Made by a program: the position numbers and the translations under genes. From Promethearchaeota archaeon (GTDB lineage: Archaea > Asgardarchaeota > Thorarchaeia > Thorarchaeales > Thorarchaeaceae), in the NCBI GenBank assembly GCA_014728035.1, contig WJMJ01000096.1:1-64000 (forward strand): DNA of 64,000 bases, in the 5' to 3' direction. A model generated the notes under the pieces. It was given only the letters and a program-made list of their open reading frames with translations, did no database searches and had not been told where the DNA came from. This document shows, piece by piece, positions 5,891 to 15,257 of the stretch (the stretch's first letter is position 1; the number at the start of each line of letters is the position of its first letter).

Positions 5891-8575
5891 CTATGTTGAT
5901 TTCAATCTATAGACCAGGAATATTGCTACAATTATAATTCCAATCATTGTTCCAGCTAACAGAAATGGAGCTAAATGACACAAAGGGTCGTTTACGAGAG
6001 GATTACATCCAGACCTAATTTCATCATAATCATTCCATCCATCCTGGTCAGAATCAGACTGATTTGGATAGGTGCCGAATTGCAATTCTTCAAGATTGGT
6101 CAGTCCATCTGAATCCGCATCTTCTCCGGAGTCATCAAGAAGAGGATTTAATCCATATTGAACTTCCCATCCATCTGGGCATGAATCGGAATCAGAATCA
6201 TTAAGGTACGGGTTGGTATTGAAAACATATTCATCATAGTTTGACAACGAGTCATTATCAAAATCATCAGACCCATCACTGGCGTTTAGAGGGTCAAGTC
6301 CATGTTCAATCTCCCATAAATCGGGACATAGATCACTATCTGAGTCATCTGATTGGGGATTTGTATAATTTCCGAATTCGTAGATATTTGGAATGCCATC
6401 ATTATCTGGATCTTCAAGAGAATCATTGATTCCTACTGACAGAGAGTATTCCATCTCCCAAGAATCAGACATTGAATCATTATCAATATCAATTGTACTA
6501 AAGAATCGGGAAACGAAAATATCACTACCCCACCCGAATTCTGGTAGAGAATTGAATGAATGGTCAAAAGCGTGAACCGTATCAAAATCCCAAGAACGAG
6601 TGACTCCCGTGATGTATATGGAACCATTATTATCAATAGCTATTGATACTGCATAATCAATGTCACTTCCGCCAAGGTATCCACTTGCCAGTAGAGTGTT
6701 CCCATCCTCACTGATTTGAAAGATAATACAGTCAGTCATTCCATCATGCTTTGCGCCAATCAACGGACTCTTGGGGAAATCTGTAGAGATAGAGTGACCA
6801 CATGCATAGATATCACCATCAAAAGTTGCAATACCCTCGATTTTATCATTATCAGACCCACCTATGTAGGTGAGAAATCCAACTGAATAATAACCGTCTA
6901 ATTTCAGGACGAAACAGTCTTTCCCTCCGTTATATGAAGTATCATATCCACTAGCAAAAGGTAAATCGTTAGACATAGTGTACCCGCCCAAAATTACGTT
7001 TTGGTCAGAATCAAGAGTAATAGAGTCTCCAGATTCCTGGGAGCTTCCACCAAAATAAGTTGCCATTAAGAGATTGGACCCATCTTTAGAAAAGGTTGCA
7101 ATGAAAGCATCACCCCCGCCGTTGTAAGTATCGTCAATTCCATTTACTGCAGGCAGATTGGTAGAAGTAGTATAACCACAGATAGATACTCGAAAACTGG
7201 AATCGATTGCAATAGAATTTGATTGGTCAATACCAGATCCCCCAAAGAATGAACTATACACAATATTCATACCTGTCGAATCAAATTTTGTAACAAAACA
7301 ACTCCCGAGAGGATTGATGGTAGAATTATATCCATTCAACACTGGAAAGTCAGAAGAAGATGTGAAGCCTGTGAGATATACATTATTCTGACTATCAACC
7401 ACTATGTCATTTGGCCAATCAACATTGCTTCCACCTAAATAGGTGGAATACTCCAAACCGTTTCCAGTTGCATTAATTTTCATAAGAAAACCATCGAGTT
7501 GGCCTCCACTGTGAACGCTATTGTAAGAATTGACCATAGGTAAATCAACAGCTTCAGTGAAACCCGCAATGTAAGCATTACCAAATGAATCAACTGCTAC
7601 CGCTGTTCCAATATCGTCAGATATACCATTGAATCCAGCTCCACCTGTGATATAGGTAGAATATTGTAATCTGTCACCATCAGGATGTAGCTTGAATAAG
7701 AAACAATCATAATGAAATCCGACGTACTTTCCAATCAAGGGATTTTGCATAGGAAAATCATAACTCCAAGTAAGTCCTGTAACATATGCGTTCCCATTGG
7801 CATCAATAGCTATATCATTTGCTTCATCTTGTTCATCGCCACTCACAAATGTAGAATAAATCAAAGGATCAATTACTAACCGTGAAGACCTATCATAAAT
7901 GCCTACTTCAAAACCATAAGTAGTTTCATCAAGTTTGATATATCGACCAGACACAACATTAGTGCTTTGATAGAGATAGAGACCAGTATCCATTACAGAA
8001 ATCGAATCAAATTGAAGCTTCACATGATTAGCAGAGGACTCTAGAATATCCTGACCTTCACTCTTGATTTTGATGTCAGCAGGATTCGCTTCAGGATCAA
8101 CATAAAAAGAGTATTTCACTCCATGTGAGTTTGGTTCGAAAACAAGATGTATTCCATCCCAGAGATTATCATAGAATAATCTATCACCCATTGGAATTTG
8201 ATATGTGTTTGTAGAATTATGAGAGAAATATGTAACGGGAAGAGTCTTTGCGTTTGGTGTATAAGGTATCACGGGATTTGAATGAAGAAAGGATAGGATA
8301 CATTCATCATCCATACCAATAGTTCGAAGGCGAATACGATTGGATTCAAATCCAATGATTCCACCAGGGATACGAACTGTGTATAGAACAGCCTTGTTTT
8401 CTATTTGTCCAACATTCTTAGTAAATAGAATCGGAGCTTCTACTGCAGAGCTCGAAATTGCATCGTTGTTAGAGTCTGAGACAGCAATAGAAATTGAGGA
8501 TTCCAAACCATAATTTGGAATATTTGAAAAAAGAAGCAATATCGAAATGATGATTGAAGCAATATGTAACCGCAT
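5891..8575 (-). CDS. Secreted/anchored SBBP-repeat protein with calcium-type Asp repeats
   Basis: An 894-residue cell-surface protein. A signal peptide (residues 1-25) is followed by a beta-rich N-terminal domain (about 40-240) of the kind usually found before SBBP repeats. About eight SBBP beta-propeller-like repeats (240-690) recur with the motif DSxGNxYxxGxT and GGS-x-D. Four to five Asp-rich thrombospondin-3/EF-hand-like repeats (DxDxDG followed by YGLNP, about 700-850) probably bind calcium. A final membrane helix (about 865-887) and a basic tail anchor it to the membrane. Such proteins are extracellular and likely act in adhesion or cell-wall interaction. No enzymatic motif was seen. 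Confidence 0.92.
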   Translation of the reverse strand: MRLHIASIIISILLLFSNIPNYGLESSISIAVSDSNNDAISSSAVEAPILFTKNVGQIENKAVLYTVRIPGGIIGFESNRIRLRTIGMDDECILSFLHSNPVIPYTPNAKTLPVTYFSHNSTNTYQIPMGDRLFYDNLWDGIHLVFEPNSHGVKYSFYVDPEANPADIKIKSEGQDILESSANHVKLQFDSISVMDTGLYLYQSTNVVSGRYIKLDETTYGFEVGIYDRSSRLVIDPLIYSTFVSGDEQDEANDIAIDANGNAYVTGLTWSYDFPMQNPLIGKYVGFHYDCFLFKLHPDGDRLQYSTYITGGAGFNGISDDIGTAVAVDSFGNAYIAGFTEAVDLPMVNSYNSVHSGGQLDGFLMKINATGNGLEYSTYLGGSNVDWPNDIVVDSQNNVYLTGFTSSSDFPVLNGYNSTINPLGSCFVTKFDSTGMNIVYSSFFGGSGIDQSNSIAIDSSFRVSICGYTTSTNLPAVNGIDDTYNGGGDAFIATFSKDGSNLLMATYFGGSSQESGDSITLDSDQNVILGGYTMSNDLPFASGYDTSYNGGKDCFVLKLDGYYSVGFLTYIGGSDNDKIEGIATFDGDIYACGHSISTDFPKSPLIGAKHDGMTDCIIFQISEDGNTLLASGYLGGSDIDYAVSIAIDNNGSIYITGVTRSWDFDTVHAFDHSFNSLPEFGWGSDIFVSRFFSTIDIDNDSMSDSWEMEYSLSVGINDSLEDPDNDGIPNIYEFGNYTNPQSDDSDSDLCPDLWEIEHGLDPLNASDGSDDFDNDSLSNYDEYVFNTNPYLNDSDSDSCPDGWEVQYGLNPLLDDSGEDADSDGLTNLEELQFGTYPNQSDSDQDGWNDYDEIRSGCNPLVNDPLCHLAPFLLAGTMIGIIIVAIFLVYRLKST

Positions 8576-8665
8576 CAGGAATACCCCTTATAGGTGGAAT
8601 CTCATTCTTTTCAAGATTATCAAAATTTAGAACATATAGCCTCTTTGAATCATGTATTGGTATTC

Positions 8666-8702
8666 GAAAAAAGAAAGAGGGGGGGAGGTGATTACTCACC
8701 TC
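8666..8702 (-). terminator. Hairpin plus T-run terminator of metG
   Basis: Read on the minus strand, a perfect 7-base stem (GAGGTGA/TCACCTC, 4-base loop) begins about 10 bases after the methionyl-tRNA synthetase stop codon. A C-run and a TCTTTCTTTTTT tract follow it. This is an intrinsic-type terminator. Confidence 0.75.
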
Positions 8703-8711
8703 TATAGAATC

Positions 8712-10769
8712 TTAGGCTGCTTTTGAACCAGGTGGAACTCCCTCAATTGTGACCGGAAGCCATTTGCCTTTCTCGTCAGCCTTCTCGACTGCAATAATCA
8801 TTCCTTGACTCTGCACACCAGCTAATTTTTTGGGTTCCAAGTTCACAAGGAAAAGAGCAGTAACTCCAGTCAATTCTTCAGGGGTGTATAATTCTGCAAG
8901 ACCGGTGACAATCTGTCTTGTTTCAGTACCAATGTCAACCTCAAGCTTTAGCAGCTTGTCAGTTTTTGGTACTCGTTCACAAGACAAAATCTTTCCTGCT
9001 CGTATGTCGAGTTTCTTAAAGTCTTCAAAGGATACTGTTGGCATATCAATCGATTCTCCTTTCTCAGCAGCCTCAGCAGATCTAATCCGAGTTTCAATCG
9101 ACTCGTTCAATTCTGCTAAGACCTCGTCTTCTAATTTATGGATAACTGGCTTTGGTTTAGGTATCTCGGTTCCGGCTATTGGAGGTTCAATTGCATCAGA
9201 TAATGGGATGGAATGGATATCTGTATCTGAACCCAGTTGCTTCCAAATTACTTCTGCAACCCCAGGCATTATTGGATCGATGAGTATTGTGAGAGCTTTT
9301 ACTAGATACACTGCATTGAATAGAACATGAGCACACTTCTCTTTATCCGAACGGACCAATTCCCACGGTTTGTTTTCTTGGAAATACTCGTTTCCTAGTG
9401 TTGCAAGAGAGAGTATTGTGTCGGTAACCTTTTTCAATTCGTATTCATTAACTCCATCAATAACAGAGTCAATTGCTTGCTTGATTTTTTTCCGAATTTC
9501 AGCATCTGGTTCGCCTTCAGGAATTTGTCCAAAGTTCTTTTTCGAGAAATGTAAAGCACGATAGATAAAATTCCCAAATGTGCCAACCAATTCATTGTTG
9601 ACCTTATCCCGAAATGCATCCCAGCTGAAATCAAGATCCTTGGTTTGACTAGTATAGGACACCATATAGTACCGCAAATAGTCAGGATGGAGACCTTGGT
9701 CAAGATAGTCATCAAGAATCCAGACAACGTATCCACGACTACGGCTGAAATTGTGCCCCTCGATCTTTACCATTCCGGAAGCGACAATTGCGTATGGGAG
9801 ATTGTAGTTGCTGCCTTTTAGCATAGCTGGCCAAAAGATACAGTGATGATAGACAATGTCCTGCCCAATGTAATGTACTAACCTTCCATCACCAGGTTTC
9901 CAGAATTTTTCCCAAGCTGTAGGGTCAGATTTTTTCTTCGCCCATTGCTCTGTACTTGACATGTAATGAATAGGAGCATCAACCCAAACATAGAGGGTCA
10001 GATCTTCATCACCAGGATATTTCACACCCCAGTCAAGATCACGTGTTATGCACCAATCCTTAAGACCTTCTTTTACCCAGCCAAGTGCGTAATTTCGAGC
10101 ATTTTTTGTTCCATCTACTTCTGTCAGATACGTCTTGAGAAAGTCCTCGAATGCACTCAATTTGAAATAATAGTGCTTCCGAGTAACGGACCGAGTAGGA
10201 GACCCACAGATAGCACACCTAGGATTAAGTAATTCTCCAGGCTCTAGATATCTTCCACACCCTTGATCACATTCATCACCACGAGCATCTGCATGACAAT
10301 ATGGACACTCACCTCGAACATAACGGTCTGGTAATGATCTACCACAACTATCACAGAATGGTGAATCAAGATCTTTGGGATAGATGTATCCTTCATCTTG
10401 GAGAACGCAAACAATTTGTTTCGTTCGTTCGTGATTCTCCACATCATCAGTAGTTCCATAGTTGTCAAACTGAATATTGAGTTTTGGAAATATATCAACA
10501 TAATGTTGGTGATATTTCTCGTAGAGTTCTTTTGGGCTGACATCTGCCTTTTCTGCTGCAGTAACAATGGGAGTACCATGTGTATCAGAACCACAGACAA
10601 AGGTGACGTCCACTCGCATTTTTCTTAGGAGTCTGACAAATACATCTGCGGGGACATAAGTCCGCAGATGGCCAATGTGCATGGGGCCACTAGCATAAGG
10701 TAGTCCACATGTTACTAGAACGGGTGCGTCGGTTGGATAATTTCGTTTCTTTCCGCTAAACTTGGTCAC
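8712..10769 (-). CDS. metG: Methionyl-tRNA synthetase
   Basis: It charges tRNA-Met with methionine in the cytoplasm. The 685-residue protein has the class I HIGH motif (residues 31-34), a metal-binding insertion with paired cysteines (CDSC, CPYC, a CDQGC and CAIC, about 140-190), the KMSKS equivalent FSRSRG (in the ...NFSRSRGYV context), and an anticodon-binding helical domain. The last 110 residues form an EMAP/Arc1p-like tRNA-binding OB domain (FKKLDIRAGKILSCERV...). Archaeal MetRS may carry this domain in cis or as a separate protein; here it is fused. Its own terminator follows the gene. The upstream region is shared with the divergent small ORF and permease. Confidence 0.97.
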   Translation of the reverse strand: MTKFSGKKRNYPTDAPVLVTCGLPYASGPMHIGHLRTYVPADVFVRLLRKMRVDVTFVCGSDTHGTPIVTAAEKADVSPKELYEKYHQHYVDIFPKLNIQFDNYGTTDDVENHERTKQIVCVLQDEGYIYPKDLDSPFCDSCGRSLPDRYVRGECPYCHADARGDECDQGCGRYLEPGELLNPRCAICGSPTRSVTRKHYYFKLSAFEDFLKTYLTEVDGTKNARNYALGWVKEGLKDWCITRDLDWGVKYPGDEDLTLYVWVDAPIHYMSSTEQWAKKKSDPTAWEKFWKPGDGRLVHYIGQDIVYHHCIFWPAMLKGSNYNLPYAIVASGMVKIEGHNFSRSRGYVVWILDDYLDQGLHPDYLRYYMVSYTSQTKDLDFSWDAFRDKVNNELVGTFGNFIYRALHFSKKNFGQIPEGEPDAEIRKKIKQAIDSVIDGVNEYELKKVTDTILSLATLGNEYFQENKPWELVRSDKEKCAHVLFNAVYLVKALTILIDPIMPGVAEVIWKQLGSDTDIHSIPLSDAIEPPIAGTEIPKPKPVIHKLEDEVLAELNESIETRIRSAEAAEKGESIDMPTVSFEDFKKLDIRAGKILSCERVPKTDKLLKLEVDIGTETRQIVTGLAELYTPEELTGVTALFLVNLEPKKLAGVQSQGMIIAVEKADEKGKWLPVTIEGVPPGSKAA

Positions 10770-10880
10770 ACTCCTTGGAGATATCTATACGGGATTAGAA
10801 AGAGAAACCACTCATTTGGTCTGTCAGGGTCTTCAAATTCAGCAATAGACAAAATATTGCTTGAGTTCTCTCTGTTAATT

Positions 10881-10889
10881 TCTTTATAT
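10881..10889 (+). promoter_or_regulatory. TATA element for a leaderless small ORF
   Basis: TCTTTATAT lies 20-27 bases before an ATG at 10908. The spacing puts the expected archaeal transcription start on or beside that ATG. Confidence 0.4.
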
Positions 10890-10907
10890 GAAGTGGTTGT
10901 ATGTTCT

Positions 10908-11024
10908 ATGAGTTCTTATTCCCGCCTTAGAATAGTATGCGTTTCGAGTGATTATACAGATATAACTCTAACGATAGATGGGATAGTTGAAAAAACAAAG
11001 GAATTACGTCTTGATGTGAAATAA
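10908..11024 (+). CDS. Possible 38-residue leaderless protein
   Basis: The 331-base gap between metG and the permease gene contains this short frame, which starts MSSYSRLRIVC and ends ELRLDVK. The composition is protein-like, and a TATA box sits at the right distance for leaderless translation. No family is recognised and there is no Shine-Dalgarno sequence. It could also be the leader of the permease gene, whose start is 77 bases further on. Confidence 0.35.
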   Translation: MSSYSRLRIVCVSSDYTDITLTIDGIVEKTKELRLDVK

Positions 11025-11100
11025 GCTTCTTGGAATTGAGTGAAATATCGTACAAGTAACAGATATAGGTCACCATTTCAATCATATATTTTGTTCCGGG

Positions 11101-12417
11101 TTGATGAGGATGGCAATAGACAAAAAAATATCACTACTTGGAATCATTGGTATCGGTCTTGGTACCGTGATTGGTTCCGGTATATGGAAAGATTCACTAC
11201 TCTGGTCTAATTCAGCTAGTATCTTCAGCATACCAGCAGTATTTCTAGCATGGTTGCTGATGTTCTGTGCGGGTTTAGCTTATGCTGAAAGTGTAAGCAT
11301 GTTTCCCCAGGGTGGTGGTCCTTACAGTTATGTCGGAGGAGCTTTTGGAAAAGAGGCTGGTTCCTTTGTGGGAATCATGTACTTGTTTGGATACTACATA
11401 ATTGGCTCAGTACTAAGTTTTCTGACCGCCCTGTTTGGTCTGGCAGCAATAGACTTGAATCTCTTAAACAACAGTCTACTGTTGACATTAGCCACAGTAA
11501 TCGTATTTGTTATCATGTCCATTCTTCCGAATATTTCAAATTACAAAAACTTTGGAAGAGTTGCATTTGGTTGGTCGATAGCTAAAATTGTCCTTGTTGT
11601 TGGGGTCTTTATGTTTTTGATTATTACTTGGTCACCAACAGCAATAAGTATTCCAGACCTTGCAGGATTCCAGAATGCAATCAACTCTAGTATCTGGGCG
11701 TTGCTAGGTTTTGAGGTTATGTTGGTTTTTGCTGCTGAAACTGAAGAGGCTGAAAAAACTCTACCACGAGCTATAACAATAGCACTACCAATATTTCTGA
11801 TATTGTATGTTTTCGTTTCAGCTCTAGCATCAGGTATAATTCCTGCAGGTTCATTACCCGAGGATATTGGATCAGTTGGGTTATTGATAATGCTGGCTGC
11901 GAGTACTGGAATTCCGGCTTCTCTAGTCTTCGCATTTGGTGCAATATCAGCAGGTGGTACTGCGTATATCATGCTAGCAATGTGTACTAAACAGACAAGA
12001 ATTCTTGCGAATGATGAAGTGTTACCTAAGAAGCTTGCTGGAAAAGAAGTGGGTTTTGACCTTTCAGTCGTTATGACGGTGATAATTGGTGGAACAATTG
12101 CAGGAGTCATGATAGGTACAAACTCCATTTGGAGCGACTCAATCGATGTCTTTGCAACAGCTGGAACAGCTTTGATATTGATTTCAGCAATGCTTCCAGC
12201 AGGACTAACAGCTTTAGTTCTAAGAAGAAGACTTCCAGCATTAGATAGACCCTTCAGAACTCCTCTCTATCAAGTAGTATTTAGTTTAGCAATATTACTG
12301 AGTATATACTTGGTTGCACTGAACTTCTCAAATCCAGATTGGTTCTTACCATCAATTATTATCTTTGCTGGAGTTATATTAGTCAGTGCACTTCTGGCAT
12401 ATGTTAGGAAGTCATAA
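11101..12417 (+). CDS. APC-family amino-acid permease
   Basis: A 438-residue integral membrane protein with twelve predicted helices. The first carries the amino acid-polyamine-organocation consensus GIGLGTVIGSGIW, which lines the substrate site in this family. PQGGGPYSYVGGAFG in the loop to helix 3 is also typical. It should import amino acids or related compounds by secondary transport; substrate unknown. Three closely spaced starts exist (TTG 11101, ATG 11104, ATG 11110); ATG 11104 or 11110 is likely, and the N-terminus differs by only three residues. A hairpin at 12456-12488 lies after the stop codon. Confidence 0.9.
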   Translation: MMRMAIDKKISLLGIIGIGLGTVIGSGIWKDSLLWSNSASIFSIPAVFLAWLLMFCAGLAYAESVSMFPQGGGPYSYVGGAFGKEAGSFVGIMYLFGYYIIGSVLSFLTALFGLAAIDLNLLNNSLLLTLATVIVFVIMSILPNISNYKNFGRVAFGWSIAKIVLVVGVFMFLIITWSPTAISIPDLAGFQNAINSSIWALLGFEVMLVFAAETEEAEKTLPRAITIALPIFLILYVFVSALASGIIPAGSLPEDIGSVGLLIMLAASTGIPASLVFAFGAISAGGTAYIMLAMCTKQTRILANDEVLPKKLAGKEVGFDLSVVMTVIIGGTIAGVMIGTNSIWSDSIDVFATAGTALILISAMLPAGLTALVLRRRLPALDRPFRTPLYQVVFSLAILLSIYLVALNFSNPDWFLPSIIIFAGVILVSALLAYVRKS

Positions 12418-12455
12418 AGTCAGACACTAGGTTAGAATAGTTCAAAGTAAAAAGG

Positions 12456-12488
12456 TGACAAGTAGGTTTTTACGTATCCTACTTGTCA
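12456..12488 (+). promoter_or_regulatory. Perfect 11-base inverted repeat between the permease gene and 12515
   Basis: TGACAAGTAGG and CCTACTTGTCA flank an 11-base T-rich loop. The element sits 38 bases after the permease stop codon and ends 26 bases before the ATG at 12515, followed by TTTATTTTC. It could terminate the permease transcript, or act as a 5' UTR hairpin or operator for the next gene. Confidence 0.6.
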
Positions 12489-12514
12489 TTTATTTTCAAC
12501 AAGAGGTAACAGAT

Positions 12515-13177
12515 ATGCCCAAGATAACGATAAAATGTGTTTGTGGCGAAATTTTTCAACCAGATATTGACTTAGAGAGGTACAAAGAAGAACTAAGTCG
12601 AACAGGACTCATACCTCTTTTAATATCACACAAAGATCATTTTGTAACAGTCTATCTTGACAAAAATGGAGCAGTACGTGGAGTCGAGAGAATTATTTTG
12701 GTGGATGACGATACTACCACACAAGTAGCATCTGAAGAATTTGATGTCCAGGCAATCCAAAACATTGTTTTGGATTTAGCTAAGGATGTTGATCCATCAG
12801 AAGAATATGAGAAATATGTATCAATATTGCTCTTTAAAATCAAACAACCAGAGGCTCTTTTTGTTGCGGGAGAGATAATTGGACGTAGAATGTGGTCAAA
12901 ATGGAGAGAGGCCATCCTACGTATGGGGGCTAAATATGTACCCAAATTAGACTTGATTATTAAAACCGAACTTAAGCCAATTTTGGACAAAGTGGGGAAA
13001 GCAAGTCTACATGGGAATAATGAGATTGTCATAACCAATTGTACCGCACCACAATTTGTGGTTGGTCTTGCACAAGGGGTATTGAACGCTATATCATCAG
13101 CCGCCAAGTCGGATATTAAGATAAAAATTGAATATTCCATCGAAGCAAACAATGTTATGCTTACTGTTATTACATAA
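12515..13177 (+). CDS. Two-domain protein: GTPase-neighbour domain plus V4R-like domain
   Basis: The 220-residue protein starts at an ATG with an AGAGGT ribosome site 8 bases upstream; a longer GTG start would lie inside the hairpin and is rejected. Residues 1-65 match the small protein beside the GTPase (1141-1392): a Cys-containing strand (KCVCG), then HKDHFVTVYLDKNGAVRG. Residues 95-220 resemble the V4R small-molecule-binding fold: a helix around GEIIGRRMWSKW, a region of strands and IVITNCTAPQFVVGLAQG, the position where V4R proteins have a C-x-F-x2-G motif. Function unknown. The shared domain links it to the GTPase cluster at the start of the window; ligand sensing is inferred. Confidence 0.8.
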   Translation: MPKITIKCVCGEIFQPDIDLERYKEELSRTGLIPLLISHKDHFVTVYLDKNGAVRGVERIILVDDDTTTQVASEEFDVQAIQNIVLDLAKDVDPSEEYEKYVSILLFKIKQPEALFVAGEIIGRRMWSKWREAILRMGAKYVPKLDLIIKTELKPILDKVGKASLHGNNEIVITNCTAPQFVVGLAQGVLNAISSAAKSDIKIKIEYSIEANNVMLTVIT

Positions 13178-13220
13178 TGAATTGTTACTGTTCTAGAAAG
13201 AAATCAAAATATACATTGAT

Positions 13221-13370
13221 CTAGCTTTCCCATTCCTCGCCTCTATTCTGGAATTCTCTGAATCTTGGATGGCGACTAAAAATTACTGGAAGGACAAAGC
13301 GAGAAAGTAGCCAGAATGGTATGAAGATGCTAAATCGCAAAAGGATACTCAGAAGATAAATCCAGTCCAT
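13221..13370 (-). CDS. Possible 49-residue single-TM protein
   Basis: An ATG-to-TAG frame on the minus strand encodes MDWIYLLSILLRF, a hydrophobic helix to about residue 31, then a charged tail ending REFQNRGEEWES. This is the shape of a small membrane protein with one helix and a cytoplasmic tail. There is no Shine-Dalgarno sequence; a TTTATGTA element about 30 bases upstream could serve leaderless transcription. It fills most of the 295-base gap between two plus-strand genes. Confidence 0.45.
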   Translation of the reverse strand: MDWIYLLSILLRFSIFIPFWLLSRFVLPVIFSRHPRFREFQNRGEEWES

Positions 13371-13472
13371 TATAATCAGTAATACTGATAGCTCGAAAAT
13401 ACATAAACCTTCTTTTCCATAAAATAGGAATTGAATTATAAAGGAGATTGAAATTCAACTGATTCGATACCA

Positions 13473-15218
13473 ATGGCTTTTGCTGAAGGAGTTACAACCG
13501 AACGAACAGAATACCTCATTTATACAGTATTTCCACTAGCTATCTCTTTCTGGTTTATCTCGTCATTGGTGGGAGATCCATTCCAGTTGCTTACCTATGT
13601 AAGTATTTCATCTAGTCTACTGACAATTTTCTTATTCGAACTCCGCTTAGACGAATCATTAGTAAGATGGTTCTACTCGAGAGTAAAAGGAATACAAAAA
13701 ACAAGTTTGAATGAATCATTTGTAAGCTGGAATGTATACTTGAAGACTTGGCAGAATCCAGTCAAGGACGCTCCACAAATGATGTCAGATGGTGGGAAGA
13801 CTATCGATATAGTAATTGAAGAGAGTACAAGAAGTGTTGTTGAAAGTTATGCAATTAGAAAACGGCTCTGGTCAATTAGAGGTTCTCTCTATCTATTCCT
13901 TTCAATTCCATTTCTCATATCAGTTGGTATCCGATACTTGAGAGAAACTAGCTTCAGCTCATTCATTTCGTTCATATCCATTCCAACAATATTTGACCCT
14001 TCAGGGCTGTTTGTTTCTACTCTGATTGTCAGCTCTGTGTTCTGGAGTATACAAATCATATTCAATATGCATCGATATAGAACTTTTAGAGAAGAACTGA
14101 AGAATCTTGTAATCTTCAGATATGTGCAAAAACTATTGGCTAATGATGCTATAGAAAACCCAGAGTGTTATGTTAACAATATGGACCTTGAACGAATCAA
14201 TCTGCAACAAGAATTGGCATATCTTGATAAAGTGATAGCACGAGACGACTGGGCTGTCTTTATTGATAGATGGAAGCCTTTACGTCAAAACGCAGAACGA
14301 CGAGGTAGAGTAAGATTTCGCGAGAATATGATTGACGACCTATTCACCACTTGGCTTTCACATTGTGTAGTTGATGAAGAGGGAAAGAGACCAAATAATC
14401 AAATTATTGAAACAGCTAGAATTCTTGCAACGCAAATTCACTTCATAGGAGAATTTTTGACAAAGACAAACTCACGAAAATTGGGACATCATTCAAAAGC
14501 AATATCACAATTCACCGTTGAACTCTATTACGAGATTACAGATTTTAATCCAGAAGAATATGCTAAAGGACTGAGTATTTCAAAACGCATCAAATCTTTC
14601 GTTATATACGATGATAGAGAATATGAATTTGCACCTATGAAAGTTCGAATGCTTCTCAAATTCATGAATCCAGTATACCTAGCTTCTAGAGCAACATCAA
14701 AGTTGCTAGATGATTCACCAAGAGGAAATGAGACCTTGGTGATGTCATTTGGCAAATTCATCGCATTGAAATTGCTGCAATACTTCATTGGACGAATACC
14801 AGAAAACAAATTGAAAATCATTCAAGAAGAATTTTCCAATAAAACAGCAATTAGATGTAATGATATCACCAATCTCATCGTCCGACTGGTTACACACTGT
14901 CAACAAGAAGGTTCAAAGACAGGAATTTGGAACAATTTAGGACAAGCTGAACAGATAGAAACATTGGAGACTGTCTTAGATTGGTTATCCAGTCACGAGA
15001 GAGAACAAGGAGTAATTATTGAGAGTTTCTTACGAGAAGCAGGAATAAGAGCTAGAAAAAATCTCCTTAGAGATCCAGACTGGCAACTTCTGATTAAAAA
15101 TACCCAGAAGGATTTCATTCGTGATGTTCTTACAAACAAGATACAGTATAGTCCCAAAATTCGCATTGAGATGGAAAAATTACCGTATGCTGAAGAGATC
15201 ATGAGCGATGAAATATAG
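13473..15218 (+). CDS. Unknown membrane protein with large cytoplasmic region
   Basis: The family is not recognised. The 581-residue protein has four hydrophobic helices in two pairs (about 14-34, 38-55, 138-155 and 175-198). The remaining 380 residues are soluble, helical and charged, with no nucleotide-binding or metal motif that I can find. Basic residues cluster after the last helix (MHRYRTFREELK), which suggests that the C-terminal region is cytoplasmic. A TATA-like run (AATTATAAAGG) lies about 35 bases upstream. The gene stands alone; the next feature downstream is the GC-rich hairpin element. Confidence 0.85.
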   Translation: MAFAEGVTTERTEYLIYTVFPLAISFWFISSLVGDPFQLLTYVSISSSLLTIFLFELRLDESLVRWFYSRVKGIQKTSLNESFVSWNVYLKTWQNPVKDAPQMMSDGGKTIDIVIEESTRSVVESYAIRKRLWSIRGSLYLFLSIPFLISVGIRYLRETSFSSFISFISIPTIFDPSGLFVSTLIVSSVFWSIQIIFNMHRYRTFREELKNLVIFRYVQKLLANDAIENPECYVNNMDLERINLQQELAYLDKVIARDDWAVFIDRWKPLRQNAERRGRVRFRENMIDDLFTTWLSHCVVDEEGKRPNNQIIETARILATQIHFIGEFLTKTNSRKLGHHSKAISQFTVELYYEITDFNPEEYAKGLSISKRIKSFVIYDDREYEFAPMKVRMLLKFMNPVYLASRATSKLLDDSPRGNETLVMSFGKFIALKLLQYFIGRIPENKLKIIQEEFSNKTAIRCNDITNLIVRLVTHCQQEGSKTGIWNNLGQAEQIETLETVLDWLSSHEREQGVIIESFLREAGIRARKNLLRDPDWQLLIKNTQKDFIRDVLTNKIQYSPKIRIEMEKLPYAEEIMSDEI

Positions 15219-15257
15219 CATTAAATTCATTTGAGCAATCGATATTGTTCCAAAAAG

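Noticed and set aside
6241-6636. Plus-strand frames inside the SBBP protein gene
   Set aside because: They are shadows of the Asp-rich repeat coding sequence on the other strand, with no start signals of their own.
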